From Rhodopseudomonas telluris (GTDB taxonomy: Bacteria > Pseudomonadota > Alphaproteobacteria > Rhizobiales > Xanthobacteraceae): a stretch of 64,000 nt of DNA. The translations under genes and the position numbers were made by a program. The notes beneath the pieces were generated by a model. The model worked only from the letters and a program-made list of their open reading frames with translations. It did not search any database and was not told the origin of the DNA. The stretch covers positions 62,001 to 126,000 of the forward strand of contig NZ_JBHLWM010000012.1 of assembly GCF_042432815.1 (NCBI RefSeq), given 5' to 3'. Shown here in pieces: positions 9,969-19,266 of this stretch; the stretch's first letter is position 1; every line of letters begins with the position of its first letter.

Positions 9969-10088
9969 GGGAGGAGGCGGCGGTCATTCCGAGGCGAATA
10001 CCCGGTGTGCACGGCGGCGGGGGATGCTTTTGGCTGACGGCCGTCCTATATTCCGCGCCAAACAGCAACCTGATCGAGGAGAAACGCC

Positions 10089-11258
10089 ATGACCGCCAGC
10101 ATCGTCGGATGGGCTCATATGCCGTTCGGCAAGTTCGACGCCGAGACCGTCGAGAGCATGATCGTCCGCGTCGCCAATGAGGCGATCGCCGATGCCGGCA
10201 TTGCGGCGTCGGATGTCGACGAAATCGTGCTTGGGCATTTCAATGCCGGCTTCTCGCCGCAGGACTTCACGGCCTCCCTGGTGCTGCAAGCCGATCCGGC
10301 GCTGCGCTTCAAGCCGGCCACGCGCGTCGAGAACGCCTGCGCCACCGGTTCCGCCGCCGTCCATCAGGGCATCCGGGCCATCGAGTCGGGCGCCGCCAAG
10401 GTGGTGCTGGTGGTCGGCGTCGAGCAGATGACGCGGACGCCGGGTCCGGAGATCGGCAAGAACCTGCTGCGTGCCTCGTATCTGCCGGAAGACGGCGAGA
10501 CGCCCGCGGGCTTCGCCGGCGTGTTCGGCATCATCGCGCAGAAGTATTTCCAGAAATACGGCGACCAGTCCGACGCGCTGGCGATGATCGCCGCCAAGAA
10601 CCACCACAACGGCGTGTCCAATCCCTATGCGCAGATGCGCAAGGATTTCGGCTTCGAGTTCTGCCGCGCCGAGGGCGAGAAGAACCCGTTCGTCGCCGGT
10701 CCGTTGAAGCGCACCGATTGCTCGCTGGTCTCCGACGGCGCCGCGGCGCTGGTGCTGACCTCGGCCGAGAACGCCAAGGCGATGGGCAAGGCGGTCAACA
10801 TCCGCGCCCGCGCCCATGCGCAGGACTTCCTGCCGATGTCCAAGCGCGACATCCTCCAGTTCGAAGGCTGCACCGTGGCTTGGCAGCGTGCGCTCGCTGA
10901 CGCCGGCGTTACGCTCGACGATCTTTCCTTCGTCGAGACGCACGACTGCTTCACCATCGCCGAGCTGATCGAATACGAAGCGATGGGGCTGACGCCGAAG
11001 GGGCAGGGGGCGCGCGCCATCAAGGAAGGCTGGACCCAGAAGGACGGCAAGCTGCCGATCAATCCGTCCGGCGGCCTCAAGGCCAAGGGCCATCCGATCG
11101 GCGCCACCGGCGTGTCGATGCACGTGCTGACGGCGATGCAGCTGCTCGGCCAGGCGCCGGAGGGGATGCAGATCAAGGACGCCAAGCTCGGCGGCATTTT
11201 CAACATGGGCGGCGCCGCGGTCGCCAACTTCGTCTCGGTGCTCGAGCCGGCGAAGTAA
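10089..11258 (+). CDS. acetyl-CoA acyltransferase, SCP-x-type thiolase
   Basis: A 389-residue thiolase-fold enzyme that cleaves or forms beta-ketoacyl-CoA. The nucleophile C84 lies in NACATGSAA, H285 in THDCFTI, and H335 in GHPIGATG. THDCFT and the short C-terminus mark the SCP-x (sterol carrier) branch rather than FadA/PhaA. SD GAGGAG is just upstream. It is followed 21 bases later by an acyl-CoA ligase, so the pair may activate and shorten a carboxylic acid. Unlike the thiolase-like gene at 15666 it keeps its catalytic cysteine and has no DUF35 partner. Confidence 0.9.
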   Translation: MTASIVGWAHMPFGKFDAETVESMIVRVANEAIADAGIAASDVDEIVLGHFNAGFSPQDFTASLVLQADPALRFKPATRVENACATGSAAVHQGIRAIESGAAKVVLVVGVEQMTRTPGPEIGKNLLRASYLPEDGETPAGFAGVFGIIAQKYFQKYGDQSDALAMIAAKNHHNGVSNPYAQMRKDFGFEFCRAEGEKNPFVAGPLKRTDCSLVSDGAAALVLTSAENAKAMGKAVNIRARAHAQDFLPMSKRDILQFEGCTVAWQRALADAGVTLDDLSFVETHDCFTIAELIEYEAMGLTPKGQGARAIKEGWTQKDGKLPINPSGGLKAKGHPIGATGVSMHVLTAMQLLGQAPEGMQIKDAKLGGIFNMGGAAVANFVSVLEPAK

Positions 11259-11279
11259 GCACCCGGGCGGGACGCGCGG

Positions 11280-12806
11280 ATGAACCTCGCAAACTGGCTC
11301 GCCGCCGGCGCCCGGCTTCGGCCGAGCGCGCCCGCGCTGCTCACCGGCACGCGGATCGACGCCGACTACGCGACGTTCGCGGCGCGGGCGGCCTCGTTCG
11401 CGGGGACGCTGGCGCGCGACTACGGCATTGCGCCCGGCGACCGCGTCGCGCTGTTCGCACACAATTGCACGGCCTATCTCGAAGCGCTGTACGGCATCTG
11501 GTGGGCCGGTGCCGTCGCGATTCCGATCAACGCCAAGCTGCACGGCAAGGAAGCGGCGTGGATCTGCAGCAACGCGCAAGCCAAGCTGGCGCTGATCTGC
11601 GACGACACGGCTGACACGTTCAACGAGGCGTCGTGCGATCTGCCGCGCGCCATGGCGACGCTGGCGATCGACAGCGATGGTTACGATCGCGCGCGCAGCG
11701 GCGAGGGCGCCAAAGTGCCGGTCGCACGCGAGAACAATGACCTCGCCTGGCTGTTCTACACCTCCGGCACCACCGGGCGGCCGAAAGGCGTGATGCTCAG
11801 CCACGGCAATTTGGTGGCGATGTCGCTGTGCTACCTCGCCGACGTCGATGCGGTGACGCCGGATGATGCCGCGCTCTACGCCGCACCGATCTCGCACGGC
11901 GCCGGGCTCTACAACATGATCCATGTCCGCTTCGGCGCGCGCCACGTCGTGCCGCAATCCGGCGGCTTCGATCCGGACGAGGTGCTCGATCTCGGCAAGC
12001 AGCTCGGCAACGTCGCGATGTTCGCGGCGCCGACCATGGTCAAGCGTCTGGTCGAGGCCGCCAAACGCCGCGGCGAGAACGGCGAGGGCCTGCGCACGAT
12101 CGTTTATGGCGGCGGCCCGATGTATTTGGCCGACATTCGCGAAGCGCTCAGCGTGATGGGGCAGCGCTTCGTGCAGATCTACGGCCAGGGCGAGTCGCCG
12201 ATGACGATCACCTCGCTGAAGCGGGAGCGCCACGCGGACACCAGCCATCCTCGCTATCTCGACCGGTTGGCCTCCGTCGGCACCGCGCAGAGCGTGGTGT
12301 CGGTGCGCATCACGGGCGCCGATGGCAAGGAATTGCCGGCCGGCGAGACCGGCGAGATCGAGGTCAAGGGCGCCACCGTGATGCTCGGCTATTGGGACAA
12401 TCCGGCCGCCAATGCCGAGACGCTCAATGACGGCTGGCTGCGCACCGGCGACGTCGGCCGGCTCGACGATGATGGCTTTCTGACGCTGTCGGATCGGTCC
12501 AAAGATGTGATCATCTCCGGCGGCACCAACATCTATCCGCGCGAAGTCGAAGAGGCGCTTCTGACGCATCCGGCCGTGCGCGAAGTCTCTGCGATCGGCG
12601 TCGCAGATCCGGAATGGGGCGAGAACGTCGTCGCCTGCGTCGTGCTGGCCGAAGGCGCCGCGGCCGACGACGCCGCGCTCGACGCGCATTGCCAGAGCGT
12701 CATCGCCCGCTTCAAACGCCCGAAGCGCTACGTGTATTTGGACGCGTTGCCGAAGAACAATTACGGCAAGGTGCTGAAGACCGAGCTGCGCAAGATGGTG
12801 AAGTAA
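11280..12806 (+). CDS. AMP-dependent acyl-CoA synthetase/ligase
   Basis: A 508-residue ANL-superfamily ligase. It adenylates a carboxylic acid and transfers it to CoA. The P-loop FYTSGTTGRPKGVMLSHGN begins near residue 157. The YGQGES motif replaces the usual YGxTE, TGDVG marks the hinge region, and the C-terminal catalytic Lys is in NNYGKVLKTEL. Substrate (fatty, aromatic or terpenoid acid) cannot be told from sequence. It is probably cotranscribed with the thiolase upstream. Confidence 0.92.
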   Translation: MNLANWLAAGARLRPSAPALLTGTRIDADYATFAARAASFAGTLARDYGIAPGDRVALFAHNCTAYLEALYGIWWAGAVAIPINAKLHGKEAAWICSNAQAKLALICDDTADTFNEASCDLPRAMATLAIDSDGYDRARSGEGAKVPVARENNDLAWLFYTSGTTGRPKGVMLSHGNLVAMSLCYLADVDAVTPDDAALYAAPISHGAGLYNMIHVRFGARHVVPQSGGFDPDEVLDLGKQLGNVAMFAAPTMVKRLVEAAKRRGENGEGLRTIVYGGGPMYLADIREALSVMGQRFVQIYGQGESPMTITSLKRERHADTSHPRYLDRLASVGTAQSVVSVRITGADGKELPAGETGEIEVKGATVMLGYWDNPAANAETLNDGWLRTGDVGRLDDDGFLTLSDRSKDVIISGGTNIYPREVEEALLTHPAVREVSAIGVADPEWGENVVACVVLAEGAAADDAALDAHCQSVIARFKRPKRYVYLDALPKNNYGKVLKTELRKMVK

Positions 12807-12830
12807 TTCGGCAGAGCTTCCGATCGGTCC

Positions 12831-12918
12831 GTCATGGCCGGGCTCGTCGCGGCCATCCACGTCTTCGAACCGCTGCGACTGCAAAGACGTGGATGCCCGG
12901 GACACGGCCGGGCATGAC
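12831..12918. repeat. intergenic palindromic repeat, family C (GTCATGGCCGGG type)
   Basis: GTCATGGCCGGG at the left mirrors GGCCGGGCATGAC at the right, and CCACGTCTTCG pairs with a central AAGACGTGG. It lies between convergent genes (ligase and the MaoC-like gene), so it could also act as a bidirectional terminator. Confidence 0.75.
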
Positions 12919-12965
12919 GGGTGAATGGCTTAGTAAAGCGCAGCCGCCGAGGAGGCGGACGTAAC

Positions 12966-13856
12966 TCAAACCGCTCCCGTCAGCCGCCCGACCATAGCCG
13001 GCCGTTCGTCGCCATCGACCCACAGCGCGAAAGTGTCGCCATCGGCCGCGTGCGCCTGCCGCAGCGTCACGGAGCGGTCGTAGTAGACCGGGCCTTTGAG
13101 CCAAAGGTCGAGCTGCTGCGGGGCCTGGGTCGGAGTGAGGTGGCCGAGGCATTCCGCGGCGATCCGCTGCGGATGGGTCGAGGCGGCGGCGAAACCGGCG
13201 CGGCGCGCATAGGCGTCGAGCTGGTGTAGCGGATTGCAGTCGCCGGTCAGCCGCGCCCAGCGCAGCCGCTCACCGCCGTGGACGCGCCAGTGTGCGACCG
13301 GCTGCAGCGCTGCGTCGACCGTCGGCGACGCGAACGCCGCGCCTTCGGCTGCACCGTGCGCAAACAGCGGCCCGAAGCGGTCGCGATAGTAGAACGTGGT
13401 GATGCTTTCCCACGGGCAGTCGTCGTCCTGCAGGAGCTGGGCATGGACATCGAGTTCGATGCCTTTGTCGTGCACGCGCCAGGCGATCGCCCGCACGATC
13501 AGATCGGACGGGTAGGCGACCTTGACGGCGCCATTGCGGATCAGCCGGTTCCGGAGCTGCAGCGCCTGCCAGATCGGCAGCGGCCAATCCGGATGCATCA
13601 GCATTGCCAGAGTCAGGCGGAAGCCGGTGACGTGTGGCGCGAGCAGCAGCAGCCGTTCGGTGGTGGCGTCGTCGTCGCGGCCGGCGAGCCGTTGCAGGAC
13701 GCGCAGCAATTCCTGGCTGATCTGATAGTCACGCCAGATGAAGCTGAAGGTCGGGAAGCCCTCGTGGCCATTCCATCCGGCTGACGGCCATAGTGCGCCG
13801 AGCCCCATCGCCGGCAGTGATGGGCGCTTCACATAGGTCTTATGATGCGTCGTCAT
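12966..13856 (-). CDS. MaoC-like hotdog-domain protein
   Basis: A 296-residue protein. The C-terminal third holds a MaoC-type hydratase motif, RWARLTGDCNPLHQLDAYARRAGF, in which the D and H are the usual catalytic pair. The N-terminal two thirds look like a divergent first hotdog, as in two-domain MaoC dehydratases acting on acyl-CoA. No signal peptide is visible. It sits divergently next to a CoA-transferase gene in a CoA-thioester cluster, which supports a role in CoA-ester metabolism. The exact reaction is unknown. Confidence 0.65.
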   Translation of the reverse strand: MTTHHKTYVKRPSLPAMGLGALWPSAGWNGHEGFPTFSFIWRDYQISQELLRVLQRLAGRDDDATTERLLLLAPHVTGFRLTLAMLMHPDWPLPIWQALQLRNRLIRNGAVKVAYPSDLIVRAIAWRVHDKGIELDVHAQLLQDDDCPWESITTFYYRDRFGPLFAHGAAEGAAFASPTVDAALQPVAHWRVHGGERLRWARLTGDCNPLHQLDAYARRAGFAAASTHPQRIAAECLGHLTPTQAPQQLDLWLKGPVYYDRSVTLRQAHAADGDTFALWVDGDERPAMVGRLTGAV

Positions 13857-14085
13857 CGGCGGTCATCGCCCCGTTTCAAGATCGTGGGGTTGCGCGTTTG
13901 CGGGCAGTGGAGCGTTCCGCCGACATGCGGTCAATGAGCCTGCGCAACGATTCCGTCGCGCGGAACATCGCTGCGCCTGCCGTGACGGCAGAGCCCCATG
14001 TCGGAGCCATGCTTGATCTTCGCGATCCCGCCACGCTACAGGGGAACGATGGGCGCCGCCGAGAGCGCCGCGGACGGGAGCGTCG

Positions 14086-15294
14086 ATGGGGCCACTTGCA
14101 GGCGTGAAGATCGTCGACATGACGTCGGTGCTGATGGGGCCTTACGCCACCCAGATGCTCGGCGATTACGGCGCCGACGTGATCAAGATCGAGTCGCCCG
14201 AAGGCGACGTGACGCGGCAGATCGGCCCAACGCGCCACCCCGGCATGGGGCCGGTGTTTCTCAACGCCAACCGCAACAAGCGCAGCATCTGTCTCGATCT
14301 CAAACACGCGTCAGGTCGTGATGCCGCGCTCCGGCTGATCGCGGGAGCGGACGTGCTGGTTTACAACGTCCGGCCGCAGGCGATGGCGCGGCTGCGGCTT
14401 GGCTATGACGATGTCGCGCCGATCAATCCTCGGCTGATCTATGCCGGCGTGTTCGGCTTCGGCCAGGATGGTCCCTACGCGGCGAAGCCGGCCTACGACG
14501 ATCTCATTCAAGGGGCCACAGCGCTGCCGGCTCTCAACGCGCGGGTCGGCGACGGCACGCCGCGCTACGTGCCGAATGCGCTGGTCGACCGCATCGTCGG
14601 GCTCACCGCGGTCGGCGCGATCTGCGCCTCGCTGGTTCACCGCGATCGCACCGGCAAGGGCCAACGTCTCGACATCCCGATGTTCGAGACGATGGCCAGT
14701 TTTGTCATGGGCGATCACATGGGTGGACTGACGTACGATCCGCCGCTCGATCGCGGCGGCTATGCGCGGCATCTGTCGCCGGACCGGCGGCCTTACCAGA
14801 CCGCCGACGGCTACATCTGCGCGATGGTCTACAACGACAAGCAGTGGCTGAGCTTCCTGCGTGCGGTCGGCCGCGACGATCTGCTTGCCGACGAGCGCTA
14901 CACCAGCTTCGCCCGCCGCGCCGTCAACATCGACGTGGTCTATGCCGAGCTGGCGAGGATCTTCCTGACGCGCACGACGGACGAATGGACGGCGCTGCTC
15001 GACGCCGCCGACGTGCCGGCGATGCGGATGCACGATCTCGAAAGCATCCTCGACGACCCGCATCTGGTCGCGACTGATTTCTTTCCCGTCGTCTCGCATC
15101 CGACCGAAGGTCCGATCCGGGACATGAAAGTCTCGGCGACCTGGTCGGACACCAAGGTCGAACGCCAGCGCTTCGCGCCGCGTCTCGGCGAGCAGGGCGC
15201 GGAGGTGCTACGCGAGGCGGGCTATAGTGCCAGCGATATCGCGGAGCTGGTGGGATGCGGGGCGCTGAAGATGCCGGTGGCAGGGAAAGCGTGA
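14086..15294 (+). CDS. class III CoA-transferase (CaiB/BaiF family)
   Basis: A 402-residue enzyme that moves CoA between carboxylic acids. It has the family start PLAGVKIVDMTSVLMGPYATQMLGDYGADVIKIE, the NRNKRSICLDLK block, and the likely catalytic aspartate in NALVDRIVGLTAVGAI. Length matches the family (about 400). The start ATG 14086 keeps the conserved PLAGVKIVD in place. It may activate the substrate of the cluster as an alternative to the ligases. Confidence 0.92.
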   Translation: MGPLAGVKIVDMTSVLMGPYATQMLGDYGADVIKIESPEGDVTRQIGPTRHPGMGPVFLNANRNKRSICLDLKHASGRDAALRLIAGADVLVYNVRPQAMARLRLGYDDVAPINPRLIYAGVFGFGQDGPYAAKPAYDDLIQGATALPALNARVGDGTPRYVPNALVDRIVGLTAVGAICASLVHRDRTGKGQRLDIPMFETMASFVMGDHMGGLTYDPPLDRGGYARHLSPDRRPYQTADGYICAMVYNDKQWLSFLRAVGRDDLLADERYTSFARRAVNIDVVYAELARIFLTRTTDEWTALLDAADVPAMRMHDLESILDDPHLVATDFFPVVSHPTEGPIRDMKVSATWSDTKVERQRFAPRLGEQGAEVLREAGYSASDIAELVGCGALKMPVAGKA

Positions 15295-15350
15295 GCGGGT
15301 ACGATGCGCGCTGGTGACAACTCCAATCGCTTCGAGCAATTTGTAGCACG

Positions 15351-15470
15351 GCGCCTCTTCTCCCTCTCCCGCTTGCGGGAGAGGGGTGGGTTGAGGGCTC
15401 TTGCTACAGGCTCAGCGCCCGCGGCCCCCCACCCCCAACTCCTCCTCGCAAGGGGGAGGGGAGCGCGCTG
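15351..15470. repeat. intergenic repeat, family E (CCCTCTCCCGC hairpin type)
   Basis: Contains a perfect hairpin, CCCTCTCCCGC-TT-GCGGGAGAGGG at 15362-15385, followed by a C-rich AACTCCTCC...GGGGGAGGGGAG arm. Elements of this shape are common dispersed repeats in Bradyrhizobiaceae (from memory). Together with the family B repeat it fills most of the 371-base gap before the next gene. Confidence 0.6.
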
Positions 15471-15517
15471 TGCTCGGCGCGGTGTTCATCACCTCTATGG
15501 GCATCAGCCTCTCGTTC

Positions 15518-15615
15518 GTCATTCTGGGGCGCCGCGGAGTGGCGAGCCTGGAATCCATAACCACCGTCCTGGAGTATGGATACCGGGCCCGCGCCAAGAG
15601 GCGCGTCCCGGAATG
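15518..15615. repeat. intergenic palindromic repeat, family B, copy 4
   Basis: GTCATTCTGGGGCGC at the left mirrors GGCGCGTCCCGGAATGAC at the right. The inner ATCCATAACCACCG...AGTATGGATACCGGG block matches copies 2 and 3. It ends 50 bases before the thiolase-like gene. Confidence 0.83.
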
Positions 15616-15665
15616 ACGTTGATAGTCTGTGCTCTCTCGCGAGCGCCGAAGCGGGAGCTCATCCG

Positions 15666-16802
15666 ATGAGCTACATCACCGGCGTCGGCCTGACGCGGTT
15701 CGGCAAGATCGACGGTTCGACCACGCTCAGCCTGATGCGCGACGCGGCGGAGGCGGCGATTGCGGACGCCGAGCTGACACGCGGCGACATCGACGGGCTG
15801 CTGTGCGGCTATTCGACCACGATGCCGCACATCATGCTGGCGACGGTGTTCGCCGAGCATTTCGGCATCCGGCCGAGCTACTGCCACGCCGTGCAGGTCG
15901 GCGGCGCCACCGGCATGGCCATGGCGATGCTGGCGCATCAGCTCGTCGAGAGCGGCGCCGCGAAGAATATTCTGGTCGTTGGCGGCGAGAACAGGCTCAG
16001 CGGACAGAGCCGCGACGCCTCGGTGCAAGCGTTGGCGCAGGTGGGGCATCCGCTCTACGAAGTGCCGCTCGGGCCGACCATTCCGGCCTATTACGGGCTG
16101 GTCGCTTCGCGCTACATGCATGACCACGGCGTCACCGAGGAGGATCTCGCCGAATTGGCCGTGCTGATGCGCGCCCATGCGGTGACCCATCCGGGCGCGC
16201 AGTTTCGCGAGCCGATCAGCATCGCCGAGGTGATGGCGTCGAAGATGATCGCGTCGCCGCTGAAGCTGCTCGATTGCTGTCCGGTGTCGGACGGCGGCGC
16301 CGCGCTGGTGATCAGCCGCGGGCCGACCACGGCGCATCGCGTCAAGGTGCGCGGCTGCGGTCAGGCGCATACGCATCAGCATGTCACCGCGATGCCGGCG
16401 GATGGTCCATCCGGTGCCGAGCAGTCGATCGCGCGCGCCAAGGCGGCGAGCGGCGTTGCAGTCGCCGACGTGAAGTATGCGGCGGTCTACGACAGCTTCA
16501 CCATCACGCTGCTGATGCTGCTGGAAGACCTCGGCCTTGCGCCGCGCGGCGAGGCGGCAGCACGGGCGCGCGACGGATACTTTTCGAAATCCGGCGCGAT
16601 GCCGCTCAACACCCATGGCGGGCTGCTCAGTTACGGCCACTGCGGCGTCGGGGGCGCGATGGCGCATCTGGTCGAAACCCACCTGCAGATGACCGGCCGC
16701 GCCGGCGATCGGCAGGTGCGCGACGCCTCGCTGGCGCTGCTGCACGGCGACGGCGGCGTGTTGTCGTCGCACGTCAGCATGGTTCTGGAGCGCGAGCGAT
16801 GA
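15666..16802 (+). CDS. thiolase-like protein lacking the catalytic cysteine; candidate Ltp2-type aldolase subunit
   Basis: A 378-residue thiolase-fold protein starting at ATG 15666. At the NACATG position it has VQVGGATG, so the nucleophilic Cys is Gly80. The usual HDCFT is YDSFT (Y275) and the GHPIGATG loop is YGHCGVGG (Y323, H325). Loss of Cys with Tyr at these two places resembles the Ltp2-type retro-aldolases of sterol side-chain breakdown, which need a DUF35 partner. The next gene is a DUF35 protein overlapping by 4 bases. Inferred role: carbon-carbon cleavage of a beta-hydroxyacyl-CoA. A non-catalytic thiolase homologue is the alternative. Confidence 0.8.
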   Translation: MSYITGVGLTRFGKIDGSTTLSLMRDAAEAAIADAELTRGDIDGLLCGYSTTMPHIMLATVFAEHFGIRPSYCHAVQVGGATGMAMAMLAHQLVESGAAKNILVVGGENRLSGQSRDASVQALAQVGHPLYEVPLGPTIPAYYGLVASRYMHDHGVTEEDLAELAVLMRAHAVTHPGAQFREPISIAEVMASKMIASPLKLLDCCPVSDGGAALVISRGPTTAHRVKVRGCGQAHTHQHVTAMPADGPSGAEQSIARAKAASGVAVADVKYAAVYDSFTITLLMLLEDLGLAPRGEAAARARDGYFSKSGAMPLNTHGGLLSYGHCGVGGAMAHLVETHLQMTGRAGDRQVRDASLALLHGDGGVLSSHVSMVLERER

Positions 16803-17164
16803 GCGAGCCGGCGACGACCGACTGGACCGCGGGCGAGGAGTCCATCAGCTATCAGCGCTGTACCGGCTGCGGTGCCGTGCAATACTTCCGCCGCGACTTT
16901 TGCGCAGCTTGCGGCAGCAATGATCTGGCCACCCTGCGCGCCAGCGGCGAGGGCACCGTGTATGCCGCGACGCTGGTGCACCGCGCTGCGACCGCCGAAG
17001 CGCGCGAGTACGTGCCGTTCAAGATCGTTCTGGTCGATACCGCCGAGGGATTCCGCATGATGGCGCATGGCGCCAACGACCTCGTCATCGGCGACCGGGT
17101 GACGGCGCGGTACGCGCGCTTCACCGGCCGTCTCGTTCCGTATTTCGAAAGGACTTCTGCATGA
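16799..17164 (+). CDS. DUF35 / zinc-ribbon OB-fold protein (partner of thiolase-like subunit)
   Basis: A 121-residue protein with a rubredoxin-like zinc ribbon (C21, C24, C35, C38: CTGC and CAAC) followed by an OB-fold (GTVYAATLVHR through VTARYARFTG). ATG 16799 overlaps the TGA of the thiolase-like gene and its own stop overlaps the next start by 4 bases, so the three genes are translationally coupled. DUF35 proteins bind thiolase-fold partners and the acyl-CoA. The pairing supports the ChsH2/Ltp2-like reading of the upstream gene. Confidence 0.85.
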   Translation: MSEPATTDWTAGEESISYQRCTGCGAVQYFRRDFCAACGSNDLATLRASGEGTVYAATLVHRAATAEAREYVPFKIVLVDTAEGFRMMAHGANDLVIGDRVTARYARFTGRLVPYFERTSA

Positions 17165-19266
17165 GCCGTCTGCGCGCCGCCCTCGATCCGAAGTCGATCG
17201 CCATTATCGGCGCCTCGGATAATCCCAACAAGGTCGGCGGCCGGCCGGTGCACTTCCTCGGCAAGTTCGGCTTCAAGGGCAAGATCTACCCGATCAATCC
17301 CACGCGCCCGGAAATTCAGGGCCACAAGAGCTACGCGTCGCTGCAGGATCTGCCGGAGGCGCCCGAGATGGTGATCGTCGCGGTGGCGGGCGACAACGCG
17401 ATCGCCGCGGTGGAGGACTGTGCCGCCGCAGGTGTGAAGGTCGCCGTGGTGATGGCGTCGGGCTTCGGTGAAGTCGACCAGATCGCCGGCAAGGCCAAGG
17501 AGCGCCGCATGGTCGAGGCGGCGCGCAAAGCCGGCATGCGCATCGTCGGCCCGAACTCTCAGGGCCTGGCCAATTTCGGCACGGGCGCGATCGCGTCGTT
17601 CTCGACGATGTTCGTCGAGATGGAGCCCGCTGCGGCTAACGCCAAGGGCCACGTCGCGATGCTGAGCCAGTCCGGCGCGCTGTCGACCGTGCCGGTCGGT
17701 TTCCTGCGCCAGAGGGGCATCGCGGTACGTCATACCCACGCCACCGGCAATGACTCCGACATCACCGTCGGCGAGCTCGCCTGCGCGGTTGCCGAAGACC
17801 CGGAAGTGAAGCTGATGCTGCTCTATCTCGAGAGCATCCCGGACAAGGCCTATCTCGAGGAGCTGGCGGCGATCGCGCTGGATCGCGATCTGCCGATCAT
17901 CGCGCTGAAGTCGGGCCGAACTGAAGCCGGCAAGGCGGCGGCGCAATCGCACACGGGCGCGCTCGCCAATGAGGATCGCGTGGTCGATGCGTTCTTCGAG
18001 CACCACGGCATCTGGCGCGCGCCGGACATGCGCGGCCTCGTCGAAGCCACCGAGCTGTATCTGAAGGGCTGGAAGCCGCAGGGGCGGCGGCTGGTGGCGA
18101 TCAGTAACTCAGGCGCGGTGTGCGTGCTGACTGCCGACGCGGCCACGCAGGTCGGTATGCCGATGGCGAAGCTCGCGTCCGAGACCGATGCCAAGCTGAA
18201 GAGCATTCTGCCGGGCTTTGCGACCACGACCAATCCGATCGACCTCACCGCGGCGCTGCTCTCCAACAGTGCGCTGTTCGGCGACATTCTGCCGGTGATC
18301 GCCAAAGACCCGGCCGCCGACGCTTTCCTGATCGGTGTTCCTGTGGCCGGGCCCGGCTACGACGTCCCGGCGTTCTCGCGCGACACGGCGGCGTTCGCCG
18401 AGCAGACCGGCAAGCCGGTGGTGGTGGCAGCGACGCAGCCCAGCGTCGCGCAGGTCTTCGCTGCCAATGGCACGTCGGTGTTTCCGACCGAGGTCGAGGC
18501 AGTCAGCGCGCTGCATCAGTTCCTGGCGCACCATGAGCTGATGTTCAGGGCTCGTTCGCGGCGGGCGACGCGGCCGCCGAGTGAGGCGCTGATCACGCCG
18601 CGCGCGGAAACGTTGATGCTCAACGAAGCCGACAGTCTGGCGCTGCTGTCGTCGCGCGGCGTTCCGGTGGTGCCGCATCGTCTCTGCCTGTCGCGGAGCG
18701 AAGCGGTTGCGGCCTTCACTCTGATCGATGGCCCGGTTGTGGTGAAGGGCTGTTCGGCCGACATCGCGCACAAATCCGAGCTCGGTCTCGTCCGGCTCGG
18801 CGTGACCTCGGCCGATGCGACCGGTGCTATCTACACTGAGATGGAGCAGATCATCGCCAAGGCCGGCGCGCGCTTCGATGGCGTGATCGTCGCCGCGATG
18901 GCCGGCGGCCGCCGCGAGATGATGATCGGCGCGCATCGCGATCCGGTATTCGGTCCGGTCGTCGTCATCGGCGACGGCGGCAAGTATGTCGAAGTGTTTC
19001 GCGATACCAAACTGCTGTTGCCGCCGTTCGCGGCTGCCGACGTTCATGATGCGCTGAAAGGGCTGCGAATTGCTCCGTTGTTCGCAGGGGCGCATGGCGA
19101 GCCGCCGATGGATGTCGACGCATTCGTCGAGGCTGTCGTTCGCGTTGGTGAGATCATGCGCGACGAGTCCGCGGGCGTGGTGAGTATCGATCTCAATCCG
19201 GTGATGCTGGGAAGTGCCGGCGAGGGATGCGTCGTCGTCGATGCGGTGGTCTTTCACGGCGCCTAA
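17161..19266 (+). CDS. NDP-forming acyl-CoA synthetase (acetate-CoA ligase, ADP-forming, fused subunits)
   Basis: A 701-residue protein that joins an N-terminal CoA-binding domain (IAIIGASDNPNKVGG), two succinyl-CoA-ligase-like domains and a C-terminal ATP-grasp domain (VVKGCSADIAHKSELGLVRLG). The phosphohistidine is H264 in QSHTGALA. It links CoA-ester formation to ADP/ATP exchange. Start ATG 17161 overlaps the DUF35 stop. In this operon it may release or reactivate the acid product of the CoA cluster. Confidence 0.92.
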   Translation: MSRLRAALDPKSIAIIGASDNPNKVGGRPVHFLGKFGFKGKIYPINPTRPEIQGHKSYASLQDLPEAPEMVIVAVAGDNAIAAVEDCAAAGVKVAVVMASGFGEVDQIAGKAKERRMVEAARKAGMRIVGPNSQGLANFGTGAIASFSTMFVEMEPAAANAKGHVAMLSQSGALSTVPVGFLRQRGIAVRHTHATGNDSDITVGELACAVAEDPEVKLMLLYLESIPDKAYLEELAAIALDRDLPIIALKSGRTEAGKAAAQSHTGALANEDRVVDAFFEHHGIWRAPDMRGLVEATELYLKGWKPQGRRLVAISNSGAVCVLTADAATQVGMPMAKLASETDAKLKSILPGFATTTNPIDLTAALLSNSALFGDILPVIAKDPAADAFLIGVPVAGPGYDVPAFSRDTAAFAEQTGKPVVVAATQPSVAQVFAANGTSVFPTEVEAVSALHQFLAHHELMFRARSRRATRPPSEALITPRAETLMLNEADSLALLSSRGVPVVPHRLCLSRSEAVAAFTLIDGPVVVKGCSADIAHKSELGLVRLGVTSADATGAIYTEMEQIIAKAGARFDGVIVAAMAGGRREMMIGAHRDPVFGPVVVIGDGGKYVEVFRDTKLLLPPFAAADVHDALKGLRIAPLFAGAHGEPPMDVDAFVEAVVRVGEIMRDESAGVVSIDLNPVMLGSAGEGCVVVDAVVFHGA

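Noticed and set aside
9984..12905. Very long minus-strand open frame (~970 codons)
   Set aside because: It lies antisense to the thiolase and ligase genes, has Arg/Asp/His-rich composition and no motifs. Such frames arise from the G+C bias of codon position 3.
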